In this document: piece after piece, positions 17,733 to 25,292 of the stretch
Position numbering within the stretch: position 1 is the first letter of the stretch
Layout of the letters: the number at the start of each line of letters is the position of its first letter
Origin: an uncultured bacterium
Lineage (GTDB): Bacteria; Gemmatimonadota; Gemmatimonadetes; Longimicrobiales; RSA9
Direction of reading: 5' to 3'
DNA: 64,000 nt
Assembly: GCA_937889645.1 (NCBI GenBank)
Contig: CALBZE010000061.1
Coordinates: 1-64,000, forward strand
Made by a program: the position numbers and the translations under genes
The notes under the pieces: generated by a model
The model's database searches: none
What the model was told of the DNA's origin: nothing
Seen by the model: the letters and a program-made list of their open reading frames with translations, nothing else

Positions 17733-18566
17733 ATGAGCATCCCGGTGGTCGGGGTGCTCGTCGGCGTCGGGCTCGTGGTCGGGCTCGTGTCCGGGCTCAT
17801 CGGAATCGGAGGAGGGGTGCTGATCGTGCCCTTCCTCTACTTGTTCTACGGGAGCCCGGGCTGGAGCGGCGTCGAGGTTTCGCCGGCGGTCGCGACGACG
17901 GTCGCGCACGCGACGAGCCTGTCGATCATCGTGCCCACGGCGCTGCGAGGGACGTGGGCGTACGGCCGGGCCGGGCTGGTCTCGTGGCGGGCGGCGCTCT
18001 CCATGGCGCTGGGTTCGATGCCGGCCGCGGTCGTGGGCGCGCTGATCGCGACGGCGTTGCCGCAGCCGGTGCTGCGCGTCGCGTTCGGCGCGCTGCTCAT
18101 CCTCACCGGCATGGATCTGGTCCGCCGGGAGCGGGGCGGGGCGAAGGGATCGGCGGGCGGCACACGGCTCTGGAAGGCGGCCGCCGCGGGCGTCGTCGTC
18201 GGCCTGTTCTCGGCGATACTCGGGGTCGGCGGCGGAGTCATCGCGATCCCGGTGCTCATCTACCTCGTGGGGCTGGACATTCGACAGGTCGCGGCGACAT
18301 CGCTCGCGATCGTCATGTTCTCGGCGTTGGCCGGCACGATCACGTACGGCGCGACGGGCGTGGAGGCGGGCGTCCCGGCGGGCTCGATCGGCTACGTCCA
18401 CGTCTACGCGGCGCTGCCGATCCTGATCGGCTCTGTGCTCTCGGTGCGCTGGGGGACGCTGCTCAACCAGCGCCTATCGCGTCAGCGGCTGCGCGCCGTT
18501 TTCGCATTGTTCATCCTCTCCCTGGGGATCTACCTCATCATCCGGAACGCACCGCTCGTCGTCTGA
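17733..18566 (+). CDS. TauE/SafE-family sulfite/anion exporter-like permease
   Basis: The 277-residue protein has about eight membrane helices arranged as two similar halves. Each half begins with the family's glycine-rich turn: GLVSGLIGIGGGVLIVPFL near residue 18 and GLFSAILGVGGGVIAIPVL near residue 157. This is the TauE/SafE (DUF81) pattern. Members export sulfite, sulfoacetate or other organosulfonates, but most are uncharacterised. It starts 15 nt after the processing protease gene. Substrate is not predictable from sequence. Confidence 0.9.
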   Translation: MSIPVVGVLVGVGLVVGLVSGLIGIGGGVLIVPFLYLFYGSPGWSGVEVSPAVATTVAHATSLSIIVPTALRGTWAYGRAGLVSWRAALSMALGSMPAAVVGALIATALPQPVLRVAFGALLILTGMDLVRRERGGAKGSAGGTRLWKAAAAGVVVGLFSAILGVGGGVIAIPVLIYLVGLDIRQVAATSLAIVMFSALAGTITYGATGVEAGVPAGSIGYVHVYAALPILIGSVLSVRWGTLLNQRLSRQRLRAVFALFILSLGIYLIIRNAPLVV

Positions 18567-18608
18567 GCCGGCTCCCTCGACCCGGCTCGGATCGCCGGGC
18601 GCCCGGCG

Positions 18609-18638
18609 TTGGCGGGTCATTGGACGCAACGGTATATT
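18609..18638 (+). promoter_or_regulatory. Promoter of the EamA transporter, probably giving a leaderless mRNA
   Basis: TTGGCG (18609-18614) and TATATT (18633-18638) are 18 nt apart. The ATG at 18647 begins only 8 nt after the -10 box, the usual distance to the transcription start. The message would therefore have almost no leader. Confidence 0.6.
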
Positions 18639-18646
18639 CGCGCGCC

Positions 18647-19600
18647 ATGTCGAGTCAGGCGACGGTGACGACGAAGGCCACGGCCGCCCGGGCCGGCCGG
18701 GAGCGGCCGCTCCCGCCGGGGCTCGTGATGGCGGCCGCGGTCTTCGCCATCGGGTGGGCGGGCCCGCTGGTGCGCTTCACCGGGGCGCCGGCGCTGGTCG
18801 TCGCGGCGTGGCGGCTCATCTTCTCCGTCGCGGCGATCGCGGCGGTGCTCGCGGCGCGGCGTCGCCTGGGCGACGTGCTTCGCCTCTCGCGCCGCGACTG
18901 GCTCCTCGCCCTCGCCTCGGGGACGCTCCTGGCCGCGCACTTCTGGAGCTGGATCGCGTCGCTGCAGTGGACGAGCGTGGCCAGCTCCGTGGTGCTGGTC
19001 AACTCGCAGCCCGTGTTCGTGGCGCTCTTTTCCGCCGTGTTCCTCGGCGAGCGGGCGAGCCGGAGGCAGTGGGCGGGGATCGGCGTCGCCGTCGCGGGCG
19101 CGGCGGTGATCGGCTGGGGCGATTTCGGCGCCGGCGCGTCCCCGCTGTACGGCGACCTGTTGGCCGTGGCGGGGGCGGTTTTCGCGGCCGGCTACTACGT
19201 CATCGGACGCGACCTGCGCCAGCGCCTCGATCTGTGGGTGTACGTCGGGGTGGTGTACGGCGTGGCGGCGCTGGCGCTCACGGTCGCGGTGGTGGCGAGC
19301 CCGTCGGCCGGGTTGTGGGGCCACTCGTCCACGGACTGGCTCGTCTTCGCGGCTCTCGCCGCGGGGCCGATGATGATCGGGCACACGGGGGTGAATTACG
19401 CGTTGCGCTACATGCCCGCGTACGTCGCCAACCTGGCGACGCTCGGCGAGCCGGTCGGTGCCACGATCATCGCGTGGGCGCTCCCGGCGATCCGCGAGGT
19501 GCCGTCGGTGCAGGTAGTGGTTGGCGGCGTGCTCGTGGGGGCCGGGATCCTGGTCGGGCTGCGGGGAGCCGCGACCGGCGGGGCGACGAAGGGGAGTTGA
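18647..19600 (+). CDS. EamA/DMT-superfamily transporter
   Basis: The 317-residue product has about ten membrane helices in two EamA repeats. The first contains WIASLQWTSVASSVVLVNSQPVFVALFS followed by FLGERASRRQW. The second contains GHTGVNYALRYMPAYVANLATLGEPVGATIIAW. This is the drug/metabolite transporter fold; members export amino acids or metabolites, and the substrate is unknown. The gene has its own promoter, and the start is fixed by the closely spaced -10 box and the conserved first helix (MAAAVFAIGWAGPLVRFTG). Confidence 0.92.
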   Translation: MSSQATVTTKATAARAGRERPLPPGLVMAAAVFAIGWAGPLVRFTGAPALVVAAWRLIFSVAAIAAVLAARRRLGDVLRLSRRDWLLALASGTLLAAHFWSWIASLQWTSVASSVVLVNSQPVFVALFSAVFLGERASRRQWAGIGVAVAGAAVIGWGDFGAGASPLYGDLLAVAGAVFAAGYYVIGRDLRQRLDLWVYVGVVYGVAALALTVAVVASPSAGLWGHSSTDWLVFAALAAGPMMIGHTGVNYALRYMPAYVANLATLGEPVGATIIAWALPAIREVPSVQVVVGGVLVGAGILVGLRGAATGGATKGS

Positions 19601-19668
19601 CGGCGGCGGGGGCGCGCCGCGCGCCCGGGCGAGGACCCGGGACGAAGGGAAGATTGGCCGATCGGGCC

Positions 19669-20709
19669 ATGGATCGTAACGGAACACGGTATAGACTTGT
19701 GAACGAGAACGGGGGCGCCGGGCAGGCGCAGGGTGTGACGGTCGACGTCGTGCGGGGGGCGACGGTCGAGTCGCGGCACCGGGTCCACGTCGCGGTGGCG
19801 GACGCGGCGGGTCGGATCCGGGCGCGGGCCGGGGATGTCGGGTTCGTAGCATTCGCGCGATCGTCGATCAAGGCGATCCAGGCGCTTCCGCTGGTCGAGG
19901 ACGGCGCGGTCGACCGGTTCGGTCTGAGCGACGCGGAACTGGCGCTGTGCTGCGCGTCGCACGGCGGCGAGCCGTACCACGTGGAGGCGGCGCGCTCCAT
20001 CCTCGGCAAGATAGGGCTGGACGAAGAGGCGTTGGCGTGCGGCGCGCACGCGCCATGGCACGCGCCGTCGGCACGGGCGCTCGCGGAATCGGGCGGCCGG
20101 CCGGGTCGGGTGCACAACAACTGCTCCGGGAAGCACGCCGGGATGCTGGCCCTGGCGCGGCTGCACGACTGGCCGACGTCGGGATACCACGAGGTAGCGC
20201 ATCCGGTGCAGCGTCGCATGCTCGCCGAGCTGGCGCGGTGGACGGGGATCCCGGAGCAGCGGATCGAGGTGGGTGTCGACGGGTGCGGCGTGGCGACGTT
20301 CGCCGTGCCGATCGCGGCGCTGGCGAGCGCGTTCGCGCGTTTCACATCGACGGCGGACCGGGTCGTCGGCGCGATCCGCAAGCACCCGGAGTACGTGGCC
20401 GGGACGGACCGGCTGTGCACGGACCTGATCCGCACGACGGGCGGGCGAGTCGTCGCGAAGGTCGGCGCGGAGGGGGTGTACGTGGCCGCGGTCCCGGAGG
20501 AGGCGGTGGGTATCGCGCTCAAGGTCGAGGACGGGGCGCGGCGCGCGGTCGAGCCGGCGCTACTGGGGGTGCTCAGGGAACTGGGGCTGATCTCGGAAGA
20601 GGAGTACGCCTCGCTCGAGCGGTACGCGGAGCCGGTGCTGACGAACACGAGGGGCGAGGCGGTCGGGGGGGTCCGGGCGGTCGTGGCGTTGGAGGCGGGT
20701 CGTGACTGA
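19669..20709 (+). CDS. L-asparaginase of the Asparaginase_II (Rhizobium etli AnsA/ReAV-like) family
   Basis: The 346-residue protein matches the third, structurally distinct asparaginase class related to beta-lactamase-like folds. Marks are ARSSIKAIQALPLVE with the conserved Ser-x-x-Lys, CCASHGGEPYHVEAA, NNCSGKHAGMLALA and DGCGVATFAVP. The conserved cysteine of DGCG contributes to a metal site in the R. etli enzyme. Reaction: asparagine to aspartate and ammonia. There is no signal peptide, so it is cytoplasmic. The stop overlaps the start of the next gene by 8 nt. Start ATG 19669 gives a short N-terminal extension before the conserved part; ribosome-site evidence is weak. Confidence 0.88.
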   Translation: MDRNGTRYRLVNENGGAGQAQGVTVDVVRGATVESRHRVHVAVADAAGRIRARAGDVGFVAFARSSIKAIQALPLVEDGAVDRFGLSDAELALCCASHGGEPYHVEAARSILGKIGLDEEALACGAHAPWHAPSARALAESGGRPGRVHNNCSGKHAGMLALARLHDWPTSGYHEVAHPVQRRMLAELARWTGIPEQRIEVGVDGCGVATFAVPIAALASAFARFTSTADRVVGAIRKHPEYVAGTDRLCTDLIRTTGGRVVAKVGAEGVYVAAVPEEAVGIALKVEDGARRAVEPALLGVLRELGLISEEEYASLERYAEPVLTNTRGEAVGGVRAVVALEAGRD

Positions 20710-21307
20710 GCGCGTGCGCGCGCTGGTCGCCATCGCCGCGGCGCTCGGCGCGGGCGACCGGGAGCGGCTCGTCGCCGCGCTCGACCGGGCGGCGGAGGTC
20801 GCCGACCCCGCCGCGGTCGAGGAGGTGTTGCTGCAGAGTTACCTCTTCGTCGGTTACCCCGCGGCGCTGAACGCGCTGGCGCTCTGGCGGGAGCGGCACC
20901 CGGAGCCCGCGGCGTCGCCCACGGTGGACGACTGGGCGGCATGGCGCGAGCGAGGCGAGCGGGTGTGCGAGGCGGTCTACGCCGGCCAGTACGGCCGCCT
21001 GCGTGAGAACGTCGCGCGGCTCCACCCGGACATGGAACGGTGGATGCTGACCGAAGGTTACGGTAAAGTGCTCGGGCGGCCGGGGTTGGAGCTGAAGGTG
21101 CGCGAGCTCTGCATCGCCGCGCTCCTTGCCGGGTTGGACGCGGCGCCGCAGCTCTACTCGCACCTGAGGGGTGCGCTGAACACGGGCGCGGCGGTGGACG
21201 AGGTCGAGGCGGCACTGGAGGTGGCTTGCGATGCGCTGCCGCCGGAGCGGGTGGCGGCCGCGCGCGAGGTTTGGGAAACGGTGCGTCGCCGGTGGGACGA
21301 ACGGTGA
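20702..21307 (+). CDS. Carboxymuconolactone decarboxylase-like protein
   Basis: The 201-residue all-helical protein contains two CMD/AhpD-like units. One is the N-terminal segment EVLLQSYLFVGYPAALNAL, the other the C-terminal segment LELKVRELCIAALLAGLDAAPQLYSHLRGALNTGA. AhpD enzymes use a CxxC pair, which is missing here, so peroxidase activity of that kind is unlikely. Closest in outline are gamma-carboxymuconolactone decarboxylase-like proteins of unknown role. The GTG start lies inside the asparaginase gene (8-nt overlap), and obg begins 25 nt after the stop, so all three may share a message. Confidence 0.8.
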   Translation: MTERVRALVAIAAALGAGDRERLVAALDRAAEVADPAAVEEVLLQSYLFVGYPAALNALALWRERHPEPAASPTVDDWAAWRERGERVCEAVYAGQYGRLRENVARLHPDMERWMLTEGYGKVLGRPGLELKVRELCIAALLAGLDAAPQLYSHLRGALNTGAAVDEVEAALEVACDALPPERVAAAREVWETVRRRWDER

Positions 21308-21332
21308 CGGTTCGATTGAGGATGGAGCGGGG

Positions 21333-22361
21333 ATGTTCGTCGATTACGCTGTGATCAACGTGTACGCCGGGACGGGCGGGTCGGGCGCGGAGGCGTGGCG
21401 GCGGGAGATGGGCGTGCCGCGCGGGGGGCCGGCGGGCGGCGACGGCGGGAAGGGCGGCGACGTCGTCCTGCGCGCCGACAAGCAGCTCAGCACGCTGCTC
21501 GACTACCGGTACCAGCAGCACTACCGCGCGGAGCGAGGGCAGCACGGGATGGGGAAGAACCGCACCGGGCGGGACGGCGCGGACCTGATTCTGCGGGTTC
21601 CGCCGGGGACCGTGGTGCGTGACGCGGACACGGGTGAGCTGCTCGGCGAGCTGGTCGAGGACGGCGACGAGCTGGTGGTCGCGAAGGGCGGGCGCGGCGG
21701 GCGCGGGAACGCCGCTTTCGCCACGCCGACGCGGCGCGCGCCCACGCACTGGGAGCCGGGCGAGGAGGGTGAGGAGCGGCGGATCGCGCTGGAGCTGAAG
21801 CTGATCGCGGACGTGGGGTTGGTCGGCCAGCCCAACGCGGGGAAGTCTACGCTGCTCGCGTCGATCTCCGCGGCGCGGCCCAAGATCGCGGACTACCCGT
21901 TCACGACGCTCGAGCCGAACCTGGGCGTGGTGCAGCTCTCGGGGTCGCGGACGTACGTCGTCGCCGACATCCCGGGGATCATCGAGGGTGCGCACGAGGG
22001 GCGCGGGCTCGGGTTGCGGTTTCTGCGGCACATCGAACGCACCCGCACCCTCGCGTTCATGATCCCGGTGGATTCGCCCGACGTCCAGGCGGAGTACGAG
22101 ATGCTGCGCGAGGAGGTGCGATCGTACTCCGAGGAGCTGGCCGCGAAGCCGCACTGCGTGGTCCTGACGAAGACGGACCTGCTCGGTCCGGACGAATCGC
22201 CGCCGGAGATCGAGGCGCCGGAGGCGTGGGGCGTGTACGCGATCTCGGCGGTCAGCCGCAAGGGGTTGGACGAGCTGCTGGAAGGGCTTTACGCCCGCGT
22301 GCGCGAGGTGATCGAGGAGTCGTGGGCGGAGGAGCCGCAACCGGAGACGTACCGCCCATAG
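21333..22361 (+). CDS. obg: GTPase Obg/CgtA
   Basis: Obg is an essential GTPase in late large-subunit ribosome assembly and stress signalling. The N-terminal glycine-rich Obg fold (MFVDYAVINVYAGTGGSG to about residue 158) precedes the G domain. Its motifs are G1 GQPNAGKST, the switch PFTTLEPN, G3 DIPGIIEGA and a G4 motif reading TKTD instead of the usual NKxD. G5 is present as ISAVS. The 342 residues include no long C-terminal OCT domain. ATG 21333 gives the canonical N-terminus. Location is cytoplasmic and ribosome-associated. Confidence 0.96.
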   Translation: MFVDYAVINVYAGTGGSGAEAWRREMGVPRGGPAGGDGGKGGDVVLRADKQLSTLLDYRYQQHYRAERGQHGMGKNRTGRDGADLILRVPPGTVVRDADTGELLGELVEDGDELVVAKGGRGGRGNAAFATPTRRAPTHWEPGEEGEERRIALELKLIADVGLVGQPNAGKSTLLASISAARPKIADYPFTTLEPNLGVVQLSGSRTYVVADIPGIIEGAHEGRGLGLRFLRHIERTRTLAFMIPVDSPDVQAEYEMLREEVRSYSEELAAKPHCVVLTKTDLLGPDESPPEIEAPEAWGVYAISAVSRKGLDELLEGLYARVREVIEESWAEEPQPETYRP

Positions 22362-22399
22362 ACACGTCGCTCCGACACATTCCGGACGGAGGCCGTGGG

Positions 22400-23518
22400 A
22401 TGAGCGCTCCCGCGAAGTTGGATCCGGAAGAACTCCGTGCGCTGTTGCACCTGCGCGCCCTCCCGGGGATCGGCGATCTCACCTTCGCGGAGCTGCTCAA
22501 ACGCTACGGCAGCGCGCGGGCGGCGCTCGATGCCCCCGGCGACGAGCTGGGCGCTCGGGCGGCGCTGGAGCGAGGGAGCCGTCGTGTGCTTGGGCTGGTC
22601 GACCGGGCGCTCCGGACGATCGAACGAGACGGGGTTGTCGTCATTCCCCGAGGGTACCCCGGATACCCGCAATCCCTCGAGGAACTGTACGACCCGCCGG
22701 CGCTCCTTTTCGCCCGAGGGCGCCTCGAGCTGCTCGACCGGCCGATGCTCGCCGTGGTCGGTGCGCGCCGGCCGACGCAGGATGGGATCGCCGCGGCCCG
22801 GTTGCTGGCGGGCGAGCTGTCGCGCGCGGGGCTCGTCATCGTGAGCGGGATGGCGCGCGGGATCGACGGCGCCGCGCACGCGGCGGCGCTGGAGCACGGG
22901 ACGATCGGCGTGCTCGGGTGCGGCATCGACGTCGTCTATCCGAGAGAGGCGGTGAATCTCTTCGCACGAGTCGCCGCCGAAGGATTGCTCCTCAGCGAAT
23001 TCCTGCCCGGCGAACCTCCCCAGCCCCACAACTTCCCGAGACGCAACAGGATCATTGCGGCTCTCGCCGTGGGTGTGCTGGTCGTCGAAGCCGCCGACGA
23101 GAGCGGCGCGATGATCACCGTCGATCACGCACTCGACCTGGGGAAAGAGGTGTTCGCCGTCCCGGGCCCGATCGTCCGGGCGACGAGCGCGGGGACGAAC
23201 CGCCTGATCCAGGATGGTGCGACGATGGTCGTTCGCGCGGCCGACGTGATCGAGCCCCTCGTGGCGAGCGGGATAATCGAGATCGAGATCCCGGCGGAGC
23301 AGGCGTCGTCGGACGAACCCTGGGCGTCACCGCCGCCCGAGGGGCTGACGGCGACGGCGCGCTCGCTGTGGAACGCACTCGATCGCGACCCCAGGCACGT
23401 GGACGAGCTCGCGGCGGCGGCGGGGTTGTCCGTGCCGGAGGCGCTCGCGGGATTGCTGGATATGGAGTTGAGGGGGTATGTGAGGCAGGTGGGGGGGATG
23501 AGGTTTGGGAGGGTGTAG
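22400..23518 (+). CDS. dprA: DNA-processing protein DprA
   Basis: DprA binds single-stranded DNA taken up in transformation and loads RecA. The 372-residue protein has an N-terminal SAM/helix-hairpin-like segment (LRALPGIGDLTFAELLKRYG). The extended Rossmann core follows (VVGARRPTQDGIAAARLLAGEL, VSGMARGIDGAAHAAAL, SEFLPGEPPQPHNFPRRNRIIAAL), then a C-terminal winged-helix DML1-like domain (ATARSLWNALDRDPRHVDELA). ATG 22400 follows GGAGG about 9 nt upstream. The TAG stop is the first three bases of a heptanucleotide repeat array. Confidence 0.96.
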   Translation: MSAPAKLDPEELRALLHLRALPGIGDLTFAELLKRYGSARAALDAPGDELGARAALERGSRRVLGLVDRALRTIERDGVVVIPRGYPGYPQSLEELYDPPALLFARGRLELLDRPMLAVVGARRPTQDGIAAARLLAGELSRAGLVIVSGMARGIDGAAHAAALEHGTIGVLGCGIDVVYPREAVNLFARVAAEGLLLSEFLPGEPPQPHNFPRRNRIIAALAVGVLVVEAADESGAMITVDHALDLGKEVFAVPGPIVRATSAGTNRLIQDGATMVVRAADVIEPLVASGIIEIEIPAEQASSDEPWASPPPEGLTATARSLWNALDRDPRHVDELAAAAGLSVPEALAGLLDMELRGYVRQVGGMRFGRV

Positions 23519-23577
23519 GGCTTGGGGCTTAGGGCTTGGGGCTCAGGGCTTGGGGCTTGGGGCTTGGGGGCTCGGGG
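23516..23577 (+). repeat. Heptanucleotide G-rich tandem repeat
   Basis: Eight units of form [T/C][A/G]GGGCT run head to tail: TAGGGCT, TGGGGCT, TAGGGCT, TGGGGCT, CAGGGCT, TGGGGCT, TGGGGCT and an 8-base TGGGGGCT, then CGGGG. The array begins exactly at the dprA stop codon. With a G run of three to five every seven bases on the transcribed sense strand, it could fold as a G-quadruplex in DNA or RNA. Confidence 0.95.
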
Positions 23578-23982
23578 CGGCGGACGGGGTTGCGGGCGAC
23601 GTGGGTGTGGAAACCTCACAAGCGTGGGCGGGCGGATTGACGCCCGCTCGATTTGCCCTCGCTAATGTGGAAAGGCAGCAGGCGTGCGGGGGTGGGAATT
23701 TTGCCACGATATGCGTGCAAGTGTGGCGGGGAGGACCGGTTCGAGCGATTCGTGCTGAGTTTGTACGCGCCGGCGTTGGTGGAGGTGCCGCGTGCGACGT
23801 TTGGGGGGCCCGGCGCGATCGAGCCACGCCCGGACCGCTCCCACGCACCCGCTGACACCTGACACCCGACACCTGACACCCGGGGCGGGGTTGATGGGGC
23901 GGCGGGCGGTCAAAACAGAGGCGCCCGAGGCGTTGACCGGAAGAAGGTCGAGCAGGGACCGGCCGGCCTCGGGAGGTGCGAT
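23578..23982. other. Non-coding stretch between dprA and the hemW unit
   Basis: No gene is recognisable. The DNA is visibly less GC-biased in places, for example around 23650-23715. It contains a 7-bp hairpin at 23628-23647 (stem GCGGGCG/CGCCCGC, loop GATTGA). Two similar segments begin GTGGAAA (near 23608 and 23668) and continue with GCGTG and G runs. It also contains a second heptamer array at 23853-23880. Short open frames on both strands show no homology I can see. Confidence 0.6.
23853..23880 (+). repeat. Heptanucleotide YGACACC tandem repeat
   Basis: Four perfect-length units, TGACACC, TGACACC, CGACACC, TGACACC, are followed by CGGGG, the same five bases that end the G-rich array at 23573-23577. 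Confidence 0.9.
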
Positions 23983-24087
23983 ATGAGCCGGCGGACCGTT
24001 GTCGTAGTCGCCGCGCTGGTCGGTGTCAATGGCGATCGAGCTCGCGTGGCTCCGAGCCGGGACGTCGGGGGTATGAGGGAAACATGA
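23983..24087 (+). CDS. Small 34-residue open frame coupled to hemW
   Basis: An ATG at 23983 is preceded by GGGAGGTG five nt upstream, one of the best ribosome sites in the window. The frame runs MSRRTVVVVAALVGVNGD... for 34 codons and ends in TGA at 24085-24087, overlapping the hemW ATG in an ATGA. The N-terminus is basic then hydrophobic, so it could be a small membrane peptide or a translational leader. I recognise no homologue. Whether it makes a stable protein is unknown; the coupling geometry is what supports it. Confidence 0.5.
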   Translation: MSRRTVVVVAALVGVNGDRARVAPSRDVGGMRET

Positions 24088-25226
24088 GTCCGGAGTACCT
24101 CTACCTCCACGTCCCGTTTTGCGTTCGTCGGTGCAGCTACTGCGACTTCGCGGTGGACGTCGTGCGCCGTGCGCCGCTCGAGGCGTGGCTGGACGCGATC
24201 TCGGCGGAGCTCGCGCTCCTGTCGGAGACGGAGTCGTGGGAGTGGCCTCTGCGCCTGCGGACGGTGTACGTGGGCGGCGGCACGCCGTCGCTGCTGGGCG
24301 CGGCGGGGATGGAGGCGTTGCGTCGTCGCCTGGAGCCGCACGTGCGGCTGGCGGACGACGTGGAATGGACGGTCGAGGCGAACCCGGAGAGCTTCGACGC
24401 GGACGTTGCGCGGGGGTGGCGCGAGGCGGGCGTGAATCGGCTGAGTCTGGGCGCGCAGACGTTCGACGAACGGGCGTTGAAGTGGATGGGTCGTCTGCAT
24501 GGCCCGGACGGTCCGGTCCGGGCGGTCGAGGCGGCGCGGCGGGCGGGGATCGAGAACGTCAGCATCGATCTGATCTTTGGGCTGCCGGCGCGGCTCGGGA
24601 GGGACTGGGGCGCAGACCTGTCGCGGGTCCTGGAACTGGCCCCGGCCCATGTCTCGCTCTACGGGTTGACGGCGGAGGCGGCCACGCCGCTCGAGCGGTG
24701 GGTACGCGAGGGGCGCGAGGTGCTGGCGGACGAGGAGGCGTACGAGGCGGAGTACCTGCTCGCGGCGGAGCGGCTCGGCGCGGCCGGGTATGTGCATTAC
24801 GAGGTCTCGAACTTCGCGCGGCCGGGGTTGGAGTCGCGGCACAACTCGGCGTACTGGACCGGGGAGGCGTACCTGGGGCTCGGGCCGAGCGCGCACTCGT
24901 ACCTGCCGCCGGAGCGTAGGTGGAACCTGAGGGACTGGGCCGCGTATCGAAGCGCGGTGGCGGCCGGGCGTTCGCCCGTGGATTCGCGGGAGGTGGTGGA
25001 GGGCGCGGCGCGAGAGCTGGAGCGCACGTGGCTCGCGCTGCGGACGCGGGCCGGGCTGTCGCGCGAGGGGTGGACCGAGGCGCAGGAGGCGATGGTGGAG
25101 ACGTGGGTCGACCGGGGCTGGGCGGAGCACGTGCAGGACGCGGTGCGACTCACACCGGCCGGTTGGCTGCTCCTCGATCGTCTGGCCGTCGAATTCGACG
25201 AGGCGCGGGGGGCCGTCCGCGCTTGA
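24084..25226 (+). CDS. hemW: Radical SAM protein HemW (heme chaperone, formerly called coproporphyrinogen oxidase-like)
   Basis: The 380-residue protein begins YLYLHVPFCVRRCSYCDF, with the CxxxCxxC radical-SAM cysteines followed by the aromatic/Asp typical of HemW. Next come YVGGGTPSLL, NPESFD, NRLSLGAQTF and SIDLIFGLP. The C-terminal HemN-type domain is present (YEVSNFARPGLESRHNSAYWTGEAYLGLGPSAHSY). It lacks the fourth cysteine of true HemN (CxxxCxxCxC), which fits HemW, a heme-binding chaperone for respiratory enzymes, rather than an oxidase. It begins inside the stop of a possible 34-codon leader gene. hrcA and dnaJ follow, a common neighbourhood for this gene. Confidence 0.94.
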   Translation: MSPEYLYLHVPFCVRRCSYCDFAVDVVRRAPLEAWLDAISAELALLSETESWEWPLRLRTVYVGGGTPSLLGAAGMEALRRRLEPHVRLADDVEWTVEANPESFDADVARGWREAGVNRLSLGAQTFDERALKWMGRLHGPDGPVRAVEAARRAGIENVSIDLIFGLPARLGRDWGADLSRVLELAPAHVSLYGLTAEAATPLERWVREGREVLADEEAYEAEYLLAAERLGAAGYVHYEVSNFARPGLESRHNSAYWTGEAYLGLGPSAHSYLPPERRWNLRDWAAYRSAVAAGRSPVDSREVVEGAARELERTWLALRTRAGLSREGWTEAQEAMVETWVDRGWAEHVQDAVRLTPAGWLLLDRLAVEFDEARGAVRA

Positions 25227-25292
25227 CGCGGCCCGGCGGTGCGCAGAAGAATATTGCGACGAAAGGTCGACGCGGACCAACGGTAACTACAC

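Noticed and set aside
15561..18401. 946-codon minus-strand open frame
   Set aside because: It lies opposite tmk, the processing protease and the TauE-like gene, all with clear motifs; the antisense translation is Arg/His/Asp-rich with no domain.
19467..22340. 957-codon minus-strand open frame
   Set aside because: Shadow of the transporter, asparaginase, CMD-like and obg genes; compositionally biased and motif-free.
23543..23872. Short minus-strand frames in the dprA-hemW gap
   Set aside because: They translate the heptamer arrays and flanking DNA into low-complexity peptides without a good ribosome site or domain.
23516..23880. CRISPR array
   Set aside because: The repeats are seven bases in direct tandem with no unique spacers, so not CRISPR. 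The TPR-CHAT gene also lacks any neighbouring cas gene and is exported.
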